Source: Clarkia xantiana subsp. parviflora (Eukaryota; Streptophyta; Magnoliopsida; Myrtales; Onagraceae). From it: a stretch of 64,000 bases of DNA. How positions within the stretch are numbered: the stretch's first letter is position 1; each line of letters starts with the position of its first letter. Shown here in pieces: positions 44,820 to 54,881 of this stretch. The stretch is taken from assembly GCA_036873135.1 (NCBI GenBank), contig JAPTYO010000026.1:2336001-2400000 (forward strand), written 5' to 3'. Under the pieces are notes generated by a model, which had not been told where the DNA came from, did no database searches, and worked only from the letters and a program-made list of their open reading frames with translations. The position numbers and the translations under genes were made by a program.

Positions 44820-47597
44820 TCAGGCCCCTTGATGACAGGCCGCGACTCCCTCGTGTAGCTCTCTCAGGATTCGGTTCGTATCAGGCTCCGCCACACATCT
44901 CAAGAAAGGCTTTACATGCCCCCTCTTGTATAACTGGTTGTCCACCATCACATAATCGTTCGTGATTCGACGTAGCCTGACAGCTACCACTTCATCATCT
45001 GGGAGTGCCCCCGTAGTCAGGTATGTAACCATCGGGGTCATCAAGGTGGGCTTCTCTTCTTCTTCTGATCCTGCTTCAATAGCGCAAACCTCCGATGGAT
45101 CGATGGTTGAGAGAATTACTCTTTCCCGGAAATGCACCTTCCGATTCTCTTCAGGGGCCACTCCTAGAGCAAACTTGCTTAAGGCGTCTGCCTCCGCGTT
45201 TTCTTCCCTCGGGATTGCCTCGATATCGAAGCTTTTGAAGCTTCCCTTCAAAGTCTGCACCTCGTGCAAATACTTCCTCATCGTTGGGCTCTTGGCTTCA
45301 TAGTTCCCCTGGACCTGATTCACGATCAAGCTGGCATCGCACTTTACTTTCAAATGGTCGACCCCCGTACCCTTGGCAATCTTAAGGCCCGTGATGAGAG
45401 CCTCGTACTCCACTTCATTGTTGGTGGCCTTGAATGTCAAGGCCAGAGCGTATCGCAGGGGCTCGCCTCCACCGGGCGGTATCAATACGAATCCTGCCCC
45501 CGATCCTTCTACACTTGATGAACCATCAGTGTACATCTCCCAAGTGTTCTCCTCATTTGGCTTTTCTGGCTGTTCTGTTATCGAGACCTGTTCTGTTGTC
45601 GGGACCTCCGTGGTTGCCCCCTCTGCGGGACCCGTTGCTTCTAGATCGGGTGTCGTAGACTCAGCTATGAAATCCGCCAATGCCTGGCCCTTAATAGCAG
45701 TTCGCGGAGCAAAATGTATTCGGAACTCCGTAATCTCGATGGTCCATTTCACCAATCTCCCCGACGCCTCCGGTCGGTTCAAAAAGTGTTTCAGGGGCTG
45801 ATTGGTTAACACCGTAACCTCGTGGGCATGGAAGTAAGGTCGGAGCTTTCGAGCGGCAACAATCAACGCAAAGAGATACTTCTCAATAGCGGGATAATTC
45901 AATTCTGATTTGGCAAATGCCTTGCTTACATAATAGACAGGCACTTGGTTGCCCTTGACAATCTTAATCAAGACAGAACTAACAGCAACATCAGAAACAG
46001 CCAAATAGAGATAAAGCGGCTCGCCTGGAACCGGTTTCGCCAACGGCGGGAGAGTACGGAGGTGCTGCTTGAGTGCCTGGAATGCCTCCTCGAACTTGTC
46101 GAACCATTCAAACTTCTCGTGGGCCCTTAACACATCGAAAAATGGCATGGCTCTGTCACTCGCCTTGGAAAGGAATCGATTCATCGCGGCCAACCGGCCA
46201 TTCAACACTTGAACCTCCCGATGAGTCTTCGGGGACTGCATCTCCTCGATTGCTCGCAGCTTCTCAGGATTCACCTCGATTCCTCTCTGGCTCACCATGA
46301 ACCCTAGGAACTTCCCCGAGTTCACCCCGAAAGCATACTTGTCTGGGTTCAACCGAACTTGATGAAACCTCATCCGCTCAAACGCCGCCGCCAAGTTTTG
46401 GACATGGTCTCCTGCCTGTCGGGACTTTACGAGCATGTCATCCACATACGCCTCCATCGTCTTTCCCAGCATGTCTCCGAACAACTTGTTCACCATCCGC
46501 TGGTAAGTTGCTCCGGCATTGATCAATCCCAAGGGCATTACGTCGTAGTGGTAGACGTCACTATCAGCATAGAAAGCTGTATGGGGGGCGTCCTCCTTCG
46601 CCATCTTGATCTGGTTGTATCCGGAGTAGGCATCCATGAAGCTCAACAGCTCATGTCCCGATGTAGCATCCACCAACTGGTTAATCCTCGGTAGTGGGTA
46701 GCAATCCTTCGGACAGGCCTTGTTCAAGTCGCGGAAATCGACACACGTCCGCCACTTTCCATTACTCTTTCGCACCAGGACTGGGTTAGCGACCCATGTC
46801 TGGAATCGGAGTTCCTTGATGAATCCAGCGTCGAGCAGTCTGCCCACCTCTTGCTGGATCGCGATCCTTTTGTCTGCGCCCATCGGACGCCTCCTCTGTG
46901 CGATAGGCTTGATTGCGGGGTCAATCTTCAGCTCGTGTACGATTACGTCGGGGCTGATTCCTGGCATATCACTCGGTGACCAGGCAAACAGCTCCTTGAA
47001 CTCCTTCAGGAGTTCGATCAACTCTCGGGGTCTTTCCTCTGATAAAGCAGACCCGATCTTCACCTTCCTTCGAGGTCCATCAATCTCAACCTCCTTCAGA
47101 TCCTCCATGGGGGCAGGCCGCCCAAACTCCTCTCGAGGATCGGCATCGGTTTGCAGGACAGCCATGGCTTCCCTCCTTCTTCTTCGAGTGGCGTTAACAT
47201 AGCACTTGCGTGACGCCACCTGGTTGCCCTTAACCTCTCCGACACCATGGTCAGTCGGGAATTTCATTTTCTGGTGGACGGTTGAAGTAACCGCCATGAG
47301 GGGGTTGATGGTGGTCCTCCCAATGATAGCGTTGTATGTTCCCGCGGATTCTACCACGACGAAGTCCACGTTCCGTCGTTCCATCTTCCAGCCACTACCA
47401 AACTCCACCGGTAAGGTAATCATCCCCAACGGATAGGAAGTCGATCCGGAGAAGCCCACCATCGGGAAGTTCACCTGCGTCAGGTCCTTCTTCGTCTTAC
47501 CCATGGCCTCCAAGGCATCCATGAAAAGAATGTCGGAGGAGCTCCCTCCGTCTATCAGGATCCGCTTCATCTCGAATCCGTCCACGTCCAGGGTCAC
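44820..47597 (-). CDS. pol: Element G pol: protease end, RT, RNase H, archaeal-type RNase H
   Basis: 925-codon open frame, the longest in the window. Protease LIDGGSSSDIL near residue 17. RT VDFRDLNK, FMDAYSGYNQ and YVDDM are intact. The RT-linked RNase H follows with LTNQPLKHFL. The archaeal-type RNase H has YTDGSSSV, NNEVEYEAL (Glu retained), KCDASL and EADALSK. It runs into the integrase zinc region (HEGVAACHQGA) and stops. All RT and both RNase H catalytic residues appear present, so this is the best-preserved polymerase here. Whether it is made is unlikely given upstream breaks in gag and protease. Confidence 0.93.
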   Translation of the reverse strand: MTLDVDGFEMKRILIDGGSSSDILFMDALEAMGKTKKDLTQVNFPMVGFSGSTSYPLGMITLPVEFGSGWKMERRNVDFVVVESAGTYNAIIGRTTINPLMAVTSTVHQKMKFPTDHGVGEVKGNQVASRKCYVNATRRRRREAMAVLQTDADPREEFGRPAPMEDLKEVEIDGPRRKVKIGSALSEERPRELIELLKEFKELFAWSPSDMPGISPDVIVHELKIDPAIKPIAQRRRPMGADKRIAIQQEVGRLLDAGFIKELRFQTWVANPVLVRKSNGKWRTCVDFRDLNKACPKDCYPLPRINQLVDATSGHELLSFMDAYSGYNQIKMAKEDAPHTAFYADSDVYHYDVMPLGLINAGATYQRMVNKLFGDMLGKTMEAYVDDMLVKSRQAGDHVQNLAAAFERMRFHQVRLNPDKYAFGVNSGKFLGFMVSQRGIEVNPEKLRAIEEMQSPKTHREVQVLNGRLAAMNRFLSKASDRAMPFFDVLRAHEKFEWFDKFEEAFQALKQHLRTLPPLAKPVPGEPLYLYLAVSDVAVSSVLIKIVKGNQVPVYYVSKAFAKSELNYPAIEKYLFALIVAARKLRPYFHAHEVTVLTNQPLKHFLNRPEASGRLVKWTIEITEFRIHFAPRTAIKGQALADFIAESTTPDLEATGPAEGATTEVPTTEQVSITEQPEKPNEENTWEMYTDGSSSVEGSGAGFVLIPPGGGEPLRYALALTFKATNNEVEYEALITGLKIAKGTGVDHLKVKCDASLIVNQVQGNYEAKSPTMRKYLHEVQTLKGSFKSFDIEAIPREENAEADALSKFALGVAPEENRKVHFRERVILSTIDPSEVCAIEAGSEEEEKPTLMTPMVTYLTTGALPDDEVVAVRLRRITNDYVMVDNQLYKRGHVKPFLRCVAEPDTNRILRELHEGVAACHQGA

Positions 47598-47599
47598 GA

Positions 47600-49468
47600 C
47601 AAAGGCTCATCGTGGGGGCTTTCCACGCCTATCAAATCCTCCGCTGAGAAAGAAATCACCATTTCCTTCTTTAGAGTCCACGACCGAGACCTCTTGCCTA
47701 ACACCACAGCGGCGGAGATGCGAGAAGCATAATTCTCCCTAGAAGCAGTGGTGTCACCTCCCGCTGCCATTCCTCCGTGAATGACGTTAATGGTCCCCCG
47801 TCTCTCCTTACGGGCACCGGAACCAGAGGGCTCCGACTCAACCTTCTTCTTCTTCGGGGATCGATCACGGGACTTGGAGCGGGACCGCGACCGACTTTTG
47901 GAGCGGGATCGGCACCTTCCCCTTCCGACGAATTCTTTAAGCTTCCCCTTCTGGATCAGCTTCTATATCTCTTTCTTCAGCTCCCGACAGTTATCTATGT
48001 CGTGACCATTGGCTCGATGGTACCGACAATAACAATCAGAGCGGCCTCCCAAGAACTCTCCTTCCTTCCTCGGGGGGTACCGAGCGAGACCTTGCCGATC
48101 CATCACAGCTAGCACGGAGGTCATCGAGCTGTTGATGGGAACACTACGACCTTCGCGGTTATCCTTCTTCGGAGGATGTCTATCCTCCCTTCTCTCGGGG
48201 CGACCACGGTTCCTACTCCCCTCCGACTTGTCGCTCCCCTTGCGATCATCCGACAACTTGGACGATGGCTTTCCTCTCCCCGACTTCGGAGGATCAAGCT
48301 CTCCGGCAGCAATCTTCGACTCCTGGACGTCGATTTGCTGTTTCACCCTCGCTTGCAGGGCCTCCATACTCCACACAACCTTCGCGGCTACACTATGCAT
48401 CAGATCGGACCCATATGGAGCAGATAGGTTCCGAAGGAAAGTGCGGATGGTCTCTCCCTCCGATATTTCCTCGTCGATCTCCGCGGCACTGGCAGTGAAC
48501 CGTTGGTAGTAGTATGCCAATGATTCGTCGGATCTCTGCACCACCTGGGTCAAGGACCTTACACTCTTCAGGAGGCGCCTACGGCCTTGATATTGCTTAA
48601 TGAATCGATCATGCATGTCAGCCCAGCACGTAATACTCCCCGGTGGTAGGCTAATAAACCACGTCATGGCCCTTTCTCCTAGGGTGATCAGGAATAGTGA
48701 GCATTCGAGGTTCTTCCCATGCAAGCCTGGACATGTCTCTGAACATGGCGGACCGGGTCTCCTTCACCATCGTACTCCTTGATGGTCGGGATGCCTAGCC
48801 CTGGCGGGGCGACAGTATCCAGCAGCCGCGGAACGAAAGGATGGCTGGATCGATCCCTCAACTCCGATGTCATCTGTTTCTGGTCGCCCATGCAGATGTT
48901 GACGATCTTTACCACCTGATCGGGGGTGATGGGGCCATTCAGGGGAATGGTCCTGTTTTGCACTGGTCCCGGGCCGTCGACCACGAACTTCTCCAAGTGC
49001 GCGGGTTCCTTACCCCTATTCGTGGGCTGAACCTCCTGAACCTCCTGTTCTTCCGGAACCGCCCTCGGAGGGGGTGGGGGCAGCTCTTCTCGCGGAGGTA
49101 ACTCCTCCGCTCTCCTGGCAGCCTCTCTCTTATCCAACAGAGCCTCCATGGCCGCCAAGAACATAGGCATGGCATCTGCTACTGCCTTGGCCAACTCTGA
49201 GTTTGAAGAAGAGCCTACTTCCCTTTGCGGGACCTCCTCTCTGTGCCCCACCGGGTTTGGGGGAGCATCCACCTCCCTTCGCGGGATATCTTGCCTGTTC
49301 AATCGTCGTGTCTCGGATTGAGACCTCCTCATCGCCATGCCCCCCTGTCTGAGAAACAGCAGGGTACTCACCTTGTTCAGCAACATGTTCCGGCAACGGG
49401 GAATTCACAGTTCCAGCGGGGCGAGAACTTCCGGCTTGAACTTGTTTCTTCTTGCCACCACCGGCCAT
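47600..49468 (-). pseudogene. gag: Element G gag and start of protease
   Basis: Starts MAGGGKKKQVQ at 49468, 38 bases after the PBS. A frameshift near 49300 separates the first part from 49386-48688 (HPFVPRLLDT, GIPTIKEYDGEGDPVRHVQ). The Gag core is in 48724-47963 with WADMHDRFIKQYQGRR and the zinc knuckle CRYHRANGHDIDNC, ending at a TAG near 47965. The RS-rich tract and the protease start lie beyond, with another frameshift near 47607. Same domain order as in the first subfamily with about 60-70% protein identity by impression. Confidence 0.85.
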
Positions 49469-49505
49469 TGATCTGGTAGAAACTATTTTGGTTTTTTGTT
49501 AGTTT

Positions 49506-49521
49506 CCAACAGACGGCGCCA
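49506..49521 (-). other. Element G primer binding site
   Basis: TGGCGCCGTCTGTTGG on the minus strand, one base from the LTR; identical to the B and C site in its first 13 bases. Confidence 0.75.
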
Positions 49522-49522
49522 A

Positions 49523-50260
49523 TGTTGGATCACGGGTGAAGCTTCGTTACGTCCTTGATGGAAAGCTTGGACTCCTGGGCTCCGCGTAATCCTACAAAAG
49601 GGGATGACCTGGGTGGTGACCTAGAATCCCTCTCTGATGCTTAAATGAGTATATGATCAATGGGGTGGCAGCAGTAATCTAAGTGCGTATTAGATGATGT
49701 GTTTTCTGAGGTAACTTCCTCCTTTATATAGGAGGGGAAGTTACTCAGTTACATGTGGCCGTGACTGGCCGTTGTACTCATGATTCCGCATATCTCGTTC
49801 GGGATTCAGTATATCTCGCCCCACGCTCCGCGTATCTTGCCCATACACCGCGTATCTCGGGCACGCCCTGCGTATCTCGGGGGAGGTTATCTATATCTCA
49901 ACCGTCTCCCACTACTCTTATCTAGTAGGCGGGTTTCTCGGCCTTATCCTCTGATCACAAGTCCCAACTCTTGTCGGGGACTCCAGAGTTATCTCATTCT
50001 AAGTCACCACCCAGGACCCATTGTCTCACGAGACAGGTCCAGCCTCCGCGGGGCTTTGCTATCGGGGCCTTTACTAAGGCATATCAGGGCCTACTCAGAG
50101 GCTTCTCATCGAGAGCATTCAGCTCATACAACGGGACTGCTAGGGTCGGAACCCTTCGTACTGGGCTCTTTGGGCCTTCCCGGCCCTTCGTGAGGCCCAC
50201 TGGACCTACTCGCCGTCCATTAGCTGTTAACGGGGCTAACGATTCAATCGGAACCCATCA
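49523..50260 (-). repeat. Element G 5' LTR (738 bp)
   Basis: Same length and ends as the LTR at 38688. The right flank TGGCC completes the target duplication. Confidence 0.95.
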
Positions 50261-50779
50261 TGGCCCTTCCACTTAATATCCGCTATTGATATTTCGGGAT
50301 CGCTCTTTTGACTGTAGCCGTTTGAGGGACGGCTGTGACCCTTTCTTTTATTTTCCCGCCCTCGCAGGGTTCGCGGTGTCACTTTTTTATTCGTAGCCGT
50401 TTGGAGGGTAGCTGTGGCCCTTTCACTTATTTCCCGCTTTTGATGTTGCAGGAGCGCTCTTTATCTGTAGCCATTTGAAGGGTGGCTGTGGCCCTTTCTT
50501 TGTAGTCGTTTTAGGGACGACTGCGACCCTTTTTATTTGTAGTTGATTTACGGACCAACTGTGATCATTTTATTCACTGCTCTCACAAAATATGCATGAG
50601 CACTCTATTTATTTTTATCGGTAGCCAATTAAAGGGTGGCTTCGACCCTAAAGAAAAATGTAATTTTTTTTTTTTTTGCTTTTTTTTTTTTGGAAAAGAA
50701 AATTTAACGAAAATAATCAACAACAATTACGTACATGCCCCTAGCGGCAGATTGGAAAAAAAAACCTTCTAGAGAACGA

Positions 50780-51700
50780 CTCAGTTAATTGAGTCTAAAC
50801 GCCGGTCGTGTCGACACCCTGGATGGACCTTACGACAATGGATGACATCGGCAGTGATTTCTAATCTCGGCTTCTCAAGTGCCCCGGCTATTGCTCAATC
50901 TCGTCTGGAGATGCCCCAGAGCTAGCACCAATCGGGTTAGGCTCGTCACATTATGTATGAATGGTCTAGTTGATGAACACACATGGATGGTGTTGAGTTT
51001 AGCATAGTAGCCCGCAAATGGTAAATTTGGGCATAGATATCGCATCAGGTATCTGGGATAAATTCGACAGCTTGCGGCGAGCAAAGGGCCGCGCACGAGA
51101 TGCGCTCTTCAGGGCTTTGATTATGATTATCCAAACTGCACAATGATTAAGGAAAAACTCAAATTTCGGGGATAAAAATGATCACAACTTTTCTTACCTG
51201 GGTGTTGGGTTTTTTCTAGTGGGAAATGTGCTCGCTATGCGACTGGACCTGCTGCATGTCCTGATTTTCCTGCTCCATCTAGAAAACACAACTTGTATAT
51301 GAACTCCTGTCGGAAAGTAAATGCCCCTGGACCTCTGATGGAAGGCACCAACAATAATGTTTTCTTTGCTTGACATCTCAAATGCTCATTGATCGGCACA
51401 TTAATCTTTTGGGGACGCTTGATGATCTCTTGATATTCTCCATATTCGGACATGACCGATCTCAATGAAAGATGCCCCTTGGTTACCACCGATTGGATTA
51501 GACCTCACCGTAAAATAGATGTACGGCTTGGTTCGGGGACACGTATGAATTCCACACATGGTAGGTGAAATTTTGGGATGGAAGTTCTTTGAAGCGGTCA
51601 CGTTTCACGTGGATGCGACCTCGTCGAAGTGGTCATCTGATCTGCAAAAGAGTAGGGACACTCAAATGAGTCATGCATGATTTTTCGGAAAACATCTAAT
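50780..51700 (-). other. Element H unique region with short open frames
   Basis: Higher complexity than its surroundings. Overlapping minus-strand frames of 60-84 codons (50875-51096, 51235-51489, 51401-51601) exist but show no recognisable domain and different frames overlap. It could be decayed coding sequence or captured host sequence; I cannot assign it. Confidence 0.35.
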
Positions 51701-51899
51701 ATCATTCATTTCATAATTTTGATTACATTTCAGAAATAATCAAAATGTATGATCTAAGGTGTTTTGCACTAGCTTAGAGTTTAATGAGTTCGCTGAGTGC
51801 ACTATCTGGCTCGAACGCGCGATAGATGTTCAAAATGAAGTTTTTTAAAAGAATTTTCCCGTCCTTTGTGTAAGCTCGAATAGTCACACTCAACTAAAC

Positions 51900-53060
51900 A
51901 TTTAAACTGTTTTTTCAAAAATTCAAAATCAGAATCAAATCTCTTTTTCAAAACGCTAGCTCATGCAAATGTTGAGATGATCTTGCCGAAAGAGTGCAAT
52001 ACACATTGAATAAAAACGAATGACACTTTGAGTTTTTTTTTTTTTTTTAAATGTTCATGCATGCTCGAAAGTTAAAGTTCTACTGATAAGAAACTTACAA
52101 CTTACAACCAGTTTAGCTGAATGATACATATGGAATGTATGTACAAAATGAAAAATTCAGGTAAAGTTTTTTATAAAAAGAAATGCAAATGCGATGCATG
52201 CTTGGAATTAAAAGCTCAACAACTAAGAAGAGATTTACAATCTATCTAAAAAATGTTTTTCCTATATCAATGCCTATGAGATGTACATGAGATGAAAGTT
52301 GTACAGTTAAGAAAACTTACAAGCTATCTGAAAAGATTTTTTTGTTTTTTTTTTTAACGAGGAAAAAATATGCATCTTGGTTGCTCAAGATTAAAAAATC
52401 AGGTGAAAAGTTTTTTTAAAAGAATGCATAAATGCACAACAATAAATACAAGATGCATACTTAAAAATAAAAGTTCCACAACTAAGAAATTTACAATTTA
52501 CCTGAAAGGTTTTTTCGAAAATAATGCATATGAGATGCACATTTTAAAAAAAATCAGGTAAAAGGTTTTTTTAAACAAAGAGCTCTAAAACTAAGAGAGC
52601 TTACGATTTATCTAAAAAGTTTTTTTTTAAAAAAATTAATGCATATTTGATGCATTACTTAAAAATAAAACAATTCGGGTAAAAAGTTTTTTTGAAATGA
52701 TGCATATGAAATGCACGTTCAAAATTAGAAGCTCTAATAGCTAAAGAGGAATTACTATTTTTCCTAAAATATTTTTTTGCATGCGCGACGCGCTAACCAA
52801 AATCACAACTTACCTGAAGATTTTTTTAAGAAAAATTAATGCGTCTGAAACGCAAGTTTGAAATAAAAAAAATTTCAGATAAGAGGTTTTTAAAAAAAAC
52901 AATGCATACAAAATGCATGTTCGGAAAGAAAATTTCTAAATGACTAACTACTAAGCTGAAAAAAGTTTTTTTTTAAAAAAAAAAAAAGAAAATGCAAGAA
53001 GATGAATGCATGAGAATAAAAATTACACAGTTAAAAAAAAACTTACAGTTTTCCTGACGA
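51900..53060. repeat. Degenerate tandem repeats of about 100-115 bp in element H
   Basis: About nine units, each with AAAAGCTC-ACAACTAAGA, then CTTACAATTTACCTGAAAA, a T run, an A run and AATGCATATGAGATGCA. Units start near 52064, 52206, 52293, 52467, 52579, 52724, 52924 and 53013, so spacing varies. No coding potential. Confidence 0.75.
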
Positions 53061-53497
53061 CTCTTTTTTACAACAAAAAAAAAACACGGATAAACACAAC
53101 ATGTTAGGGGGTAAAAAATGTGTGGCTTTTCTCTACAAGGTAGGTTCCACTGATAGGTTCCCGACAAGGTGGTTTCCTCACCCCATCACAGGGATCATAA
53201 GACCTTCAGAAGCGAGTGGAGTTGTTCCGAGTCGTTCCGGCGGCTCGGCCGCGCGGTCTTATCCTTACTAACTCTCCGGGGATCCTAGTTGCCCTGGGAT
53301 TTAGGCATTTTCGATATTACACTAAAGTGGGTGTGCGAGTTCAAATAATGCCACAAAAAGAAAATGTCAATTAATTACTCTAAAAATATGTACCTGTCAC
53401 ACAAAAAAACAAAGTTAGAATGGTGAAGATAATAAAATATGAAAACTAAAAAACATGGCAATCAACGAATACAATGAGCCCGAACCCTCTAAACATT

Positions 53498-53513
53498 CCC
53501 AGCAGAGTCGCCA
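53498..53513 (-). other. Element H primer binding site (Ogre type)
   Basis: Minus strand TGGCGACTCTGCTGGG, the primer site typical of Ogre elements (tRNA-Arg type as I recall). It differs from the TGGCGCCGTCTG site of the other gypsy elements here. Confidence 0.75.
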
Positions 53514-53604
53514 AATTTTCAGACCCTAAAAATCTGACCTATGGCGAATTACGTTTTGAAAACGTGCAATTTTAAAAGAGTCGCCACTAGTTAATAAAGG
53601 CTAA
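53514..53604 (-). repeat. Element H 5' LTR, first part
   Basis: Contains GAGTCGCCACTAG and GACCTATGGCGAATTACG, as in Ogre-like LTR ends. It is cut by element I at 53605; the remainder would lie to the right of I, outside the window. Confidence 0.55.
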
Positions 53605-54316
53605 TGTTGGATCACAGTGGAACTCTGGTACGGACTTTGACGGCAATCCTAGCTCATTTGCTCCACGCAATCCTGCAAGAGGGGATAGACCGGGCGGTGA
53701 CCCAGAATCCCTCTCCGATGCTTAAATGAGTATCTCGTATGACTGGCAAGCAGTAATCTCAAAGTGTATTCAATTCAACGTAAACTTTCTGAGGTCACCT
53801 CTTGCCTTTTTATAGGCGAAGAGATGCCTCAGGTAACTGGTGAACCGTTGGGGGTGGTTAGCCCGTATCCCGCATATCTCGGATGTGATCTCGCGTATCT
53901 CAGCCATGCCCCGCGTATCTCGGCCACTCTTCGTGTATCTTAACCACGTTCCGCGTATCTCGGCCACGCCCCGCATATCTTGGCCTTATCCTCTGATAAT
54001 CGAGTCCCGACTCCCGTCGGGGACTCCAGAGTTATCTCGTTGTGTCACCGCTCGGGGCCCCTCGTCATCGTGACAGGGCCAATCATTCTCAGGGATTCAT
54101 CATCGGGGCCTACTTAAAGGCTTCTCATCGGGAGCTTCCAGCTCCACTGTCGGGACCGACTCTGTCGGGACCGACTCTGTCGGGACCTTGCCTTGTCGGG
54201 ACTCCCTTCGTCGGGACCCTTCTCCTAGGTCATCTTGACCTTCATTTTGGGAATGGTGGGCCTGTTTGCCGTTTCCTCCCCGTTAAAGGGCCTGACGGCT
54301 GTAATCGAACCCATCA
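53605..54316 (-). repeat. Element I 3' LTR (712 bp)
   Basis: Plus strand TGTTGGATCACAGTGG to ACCCATCA, followed by TTTTCCCCCAAGACATG (PPT complement). TATA complement at 53808-53814; CGCGTATCTCGGCCACGC repeats at about 53870-53985. Confidence 0.94.
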
Positions 54317-54701
54317 TTTTCCCCCAAGACATGAGGGACTTTTAGTTCGTCGTGTCTTCCAACTCCCGATCTTCCGATGCTGGAGTCGGGGATCTTTCCC
54401 TTGGTTTAGTTACTCAATTATCAGTCTTCTCCTTCACGTTTCCTCAATGTTTTGTGGATAACTGTTAAATCCTAGGGGTCTCCTCGGTTCCCCAGTGCAT
54501 TAAATGCAGTAGATAATGGAGTGACGTTTTCAGCCCACGTGCCTGATTTTTCGCGCCTGTCCTTTTCTGAAAAGTGCTTTTTCAGGCCGTTTCATCATTA
54601 CATCTGTTGTCCTTCTGCACGTTTCATCTCAACGGCCCAGATTAAGACTCTTCGACTTCGACGACTCGGATCAAAGTGTCCTTTCAACCGTCTTCTTCGA
54701 C

Positions 54702-54708
54702 TATAAAA
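54702..54708 (+). promoter_or_regulatory. TATA box of the element I antisense gene
   Basis: TATAAAA in CTATAAAACCCTAGCC, about 175 bp upstream of the ATG at 54882. Confidence 0.65.
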
Positions 54709-54881
54709 CCCTAGCCCTGTTCATAATTTAACTTTTACCGTCTTCGAATTCTCAAAAGCTCTCTGCAATTTCTCTGTGATTTCTCTGCGATCCTAAGCTC
54801 TGTGATTTCGAAGGTCTTTGGAGTTTCTCCGATCATCTTTCCGGCGACACTTCGTTCAACTCCTTCAACCTCTACTTCATC

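Larger units (their letters stand above)
38688..50260 (-). mobile_element. Element G: complete Tat-type element of a second subfamily, 11.6 kb
   Basis: Two 738-bp LTRs, perfect TSD, PBS, minus-strand gag-pol, long 3' repeat region and plus-strand antisense gene. LTR and leader sequences differ clearly from A, B, C and I, while gene order and proteins are conserved. The LTR pair differs at roughly 20 sites by eye, so the insertion is older than B. Confidence 0.96.
50261..53497 (-). mobile_element. Element H (Ogre-like, non-coding), right internal part
   Basis: Begins with the second copy of the TGGCC duplication and continues the GTAGCC repeat array to about 50660. A region of unknown nature (50700-51700), a degenerate tandem array (51900-53060) and a leader-like stretch up to the PBS follow. 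Total internal length without G is about 4.9 kb and no gag, RT or integrase motif was found. Confidence 0.65.
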
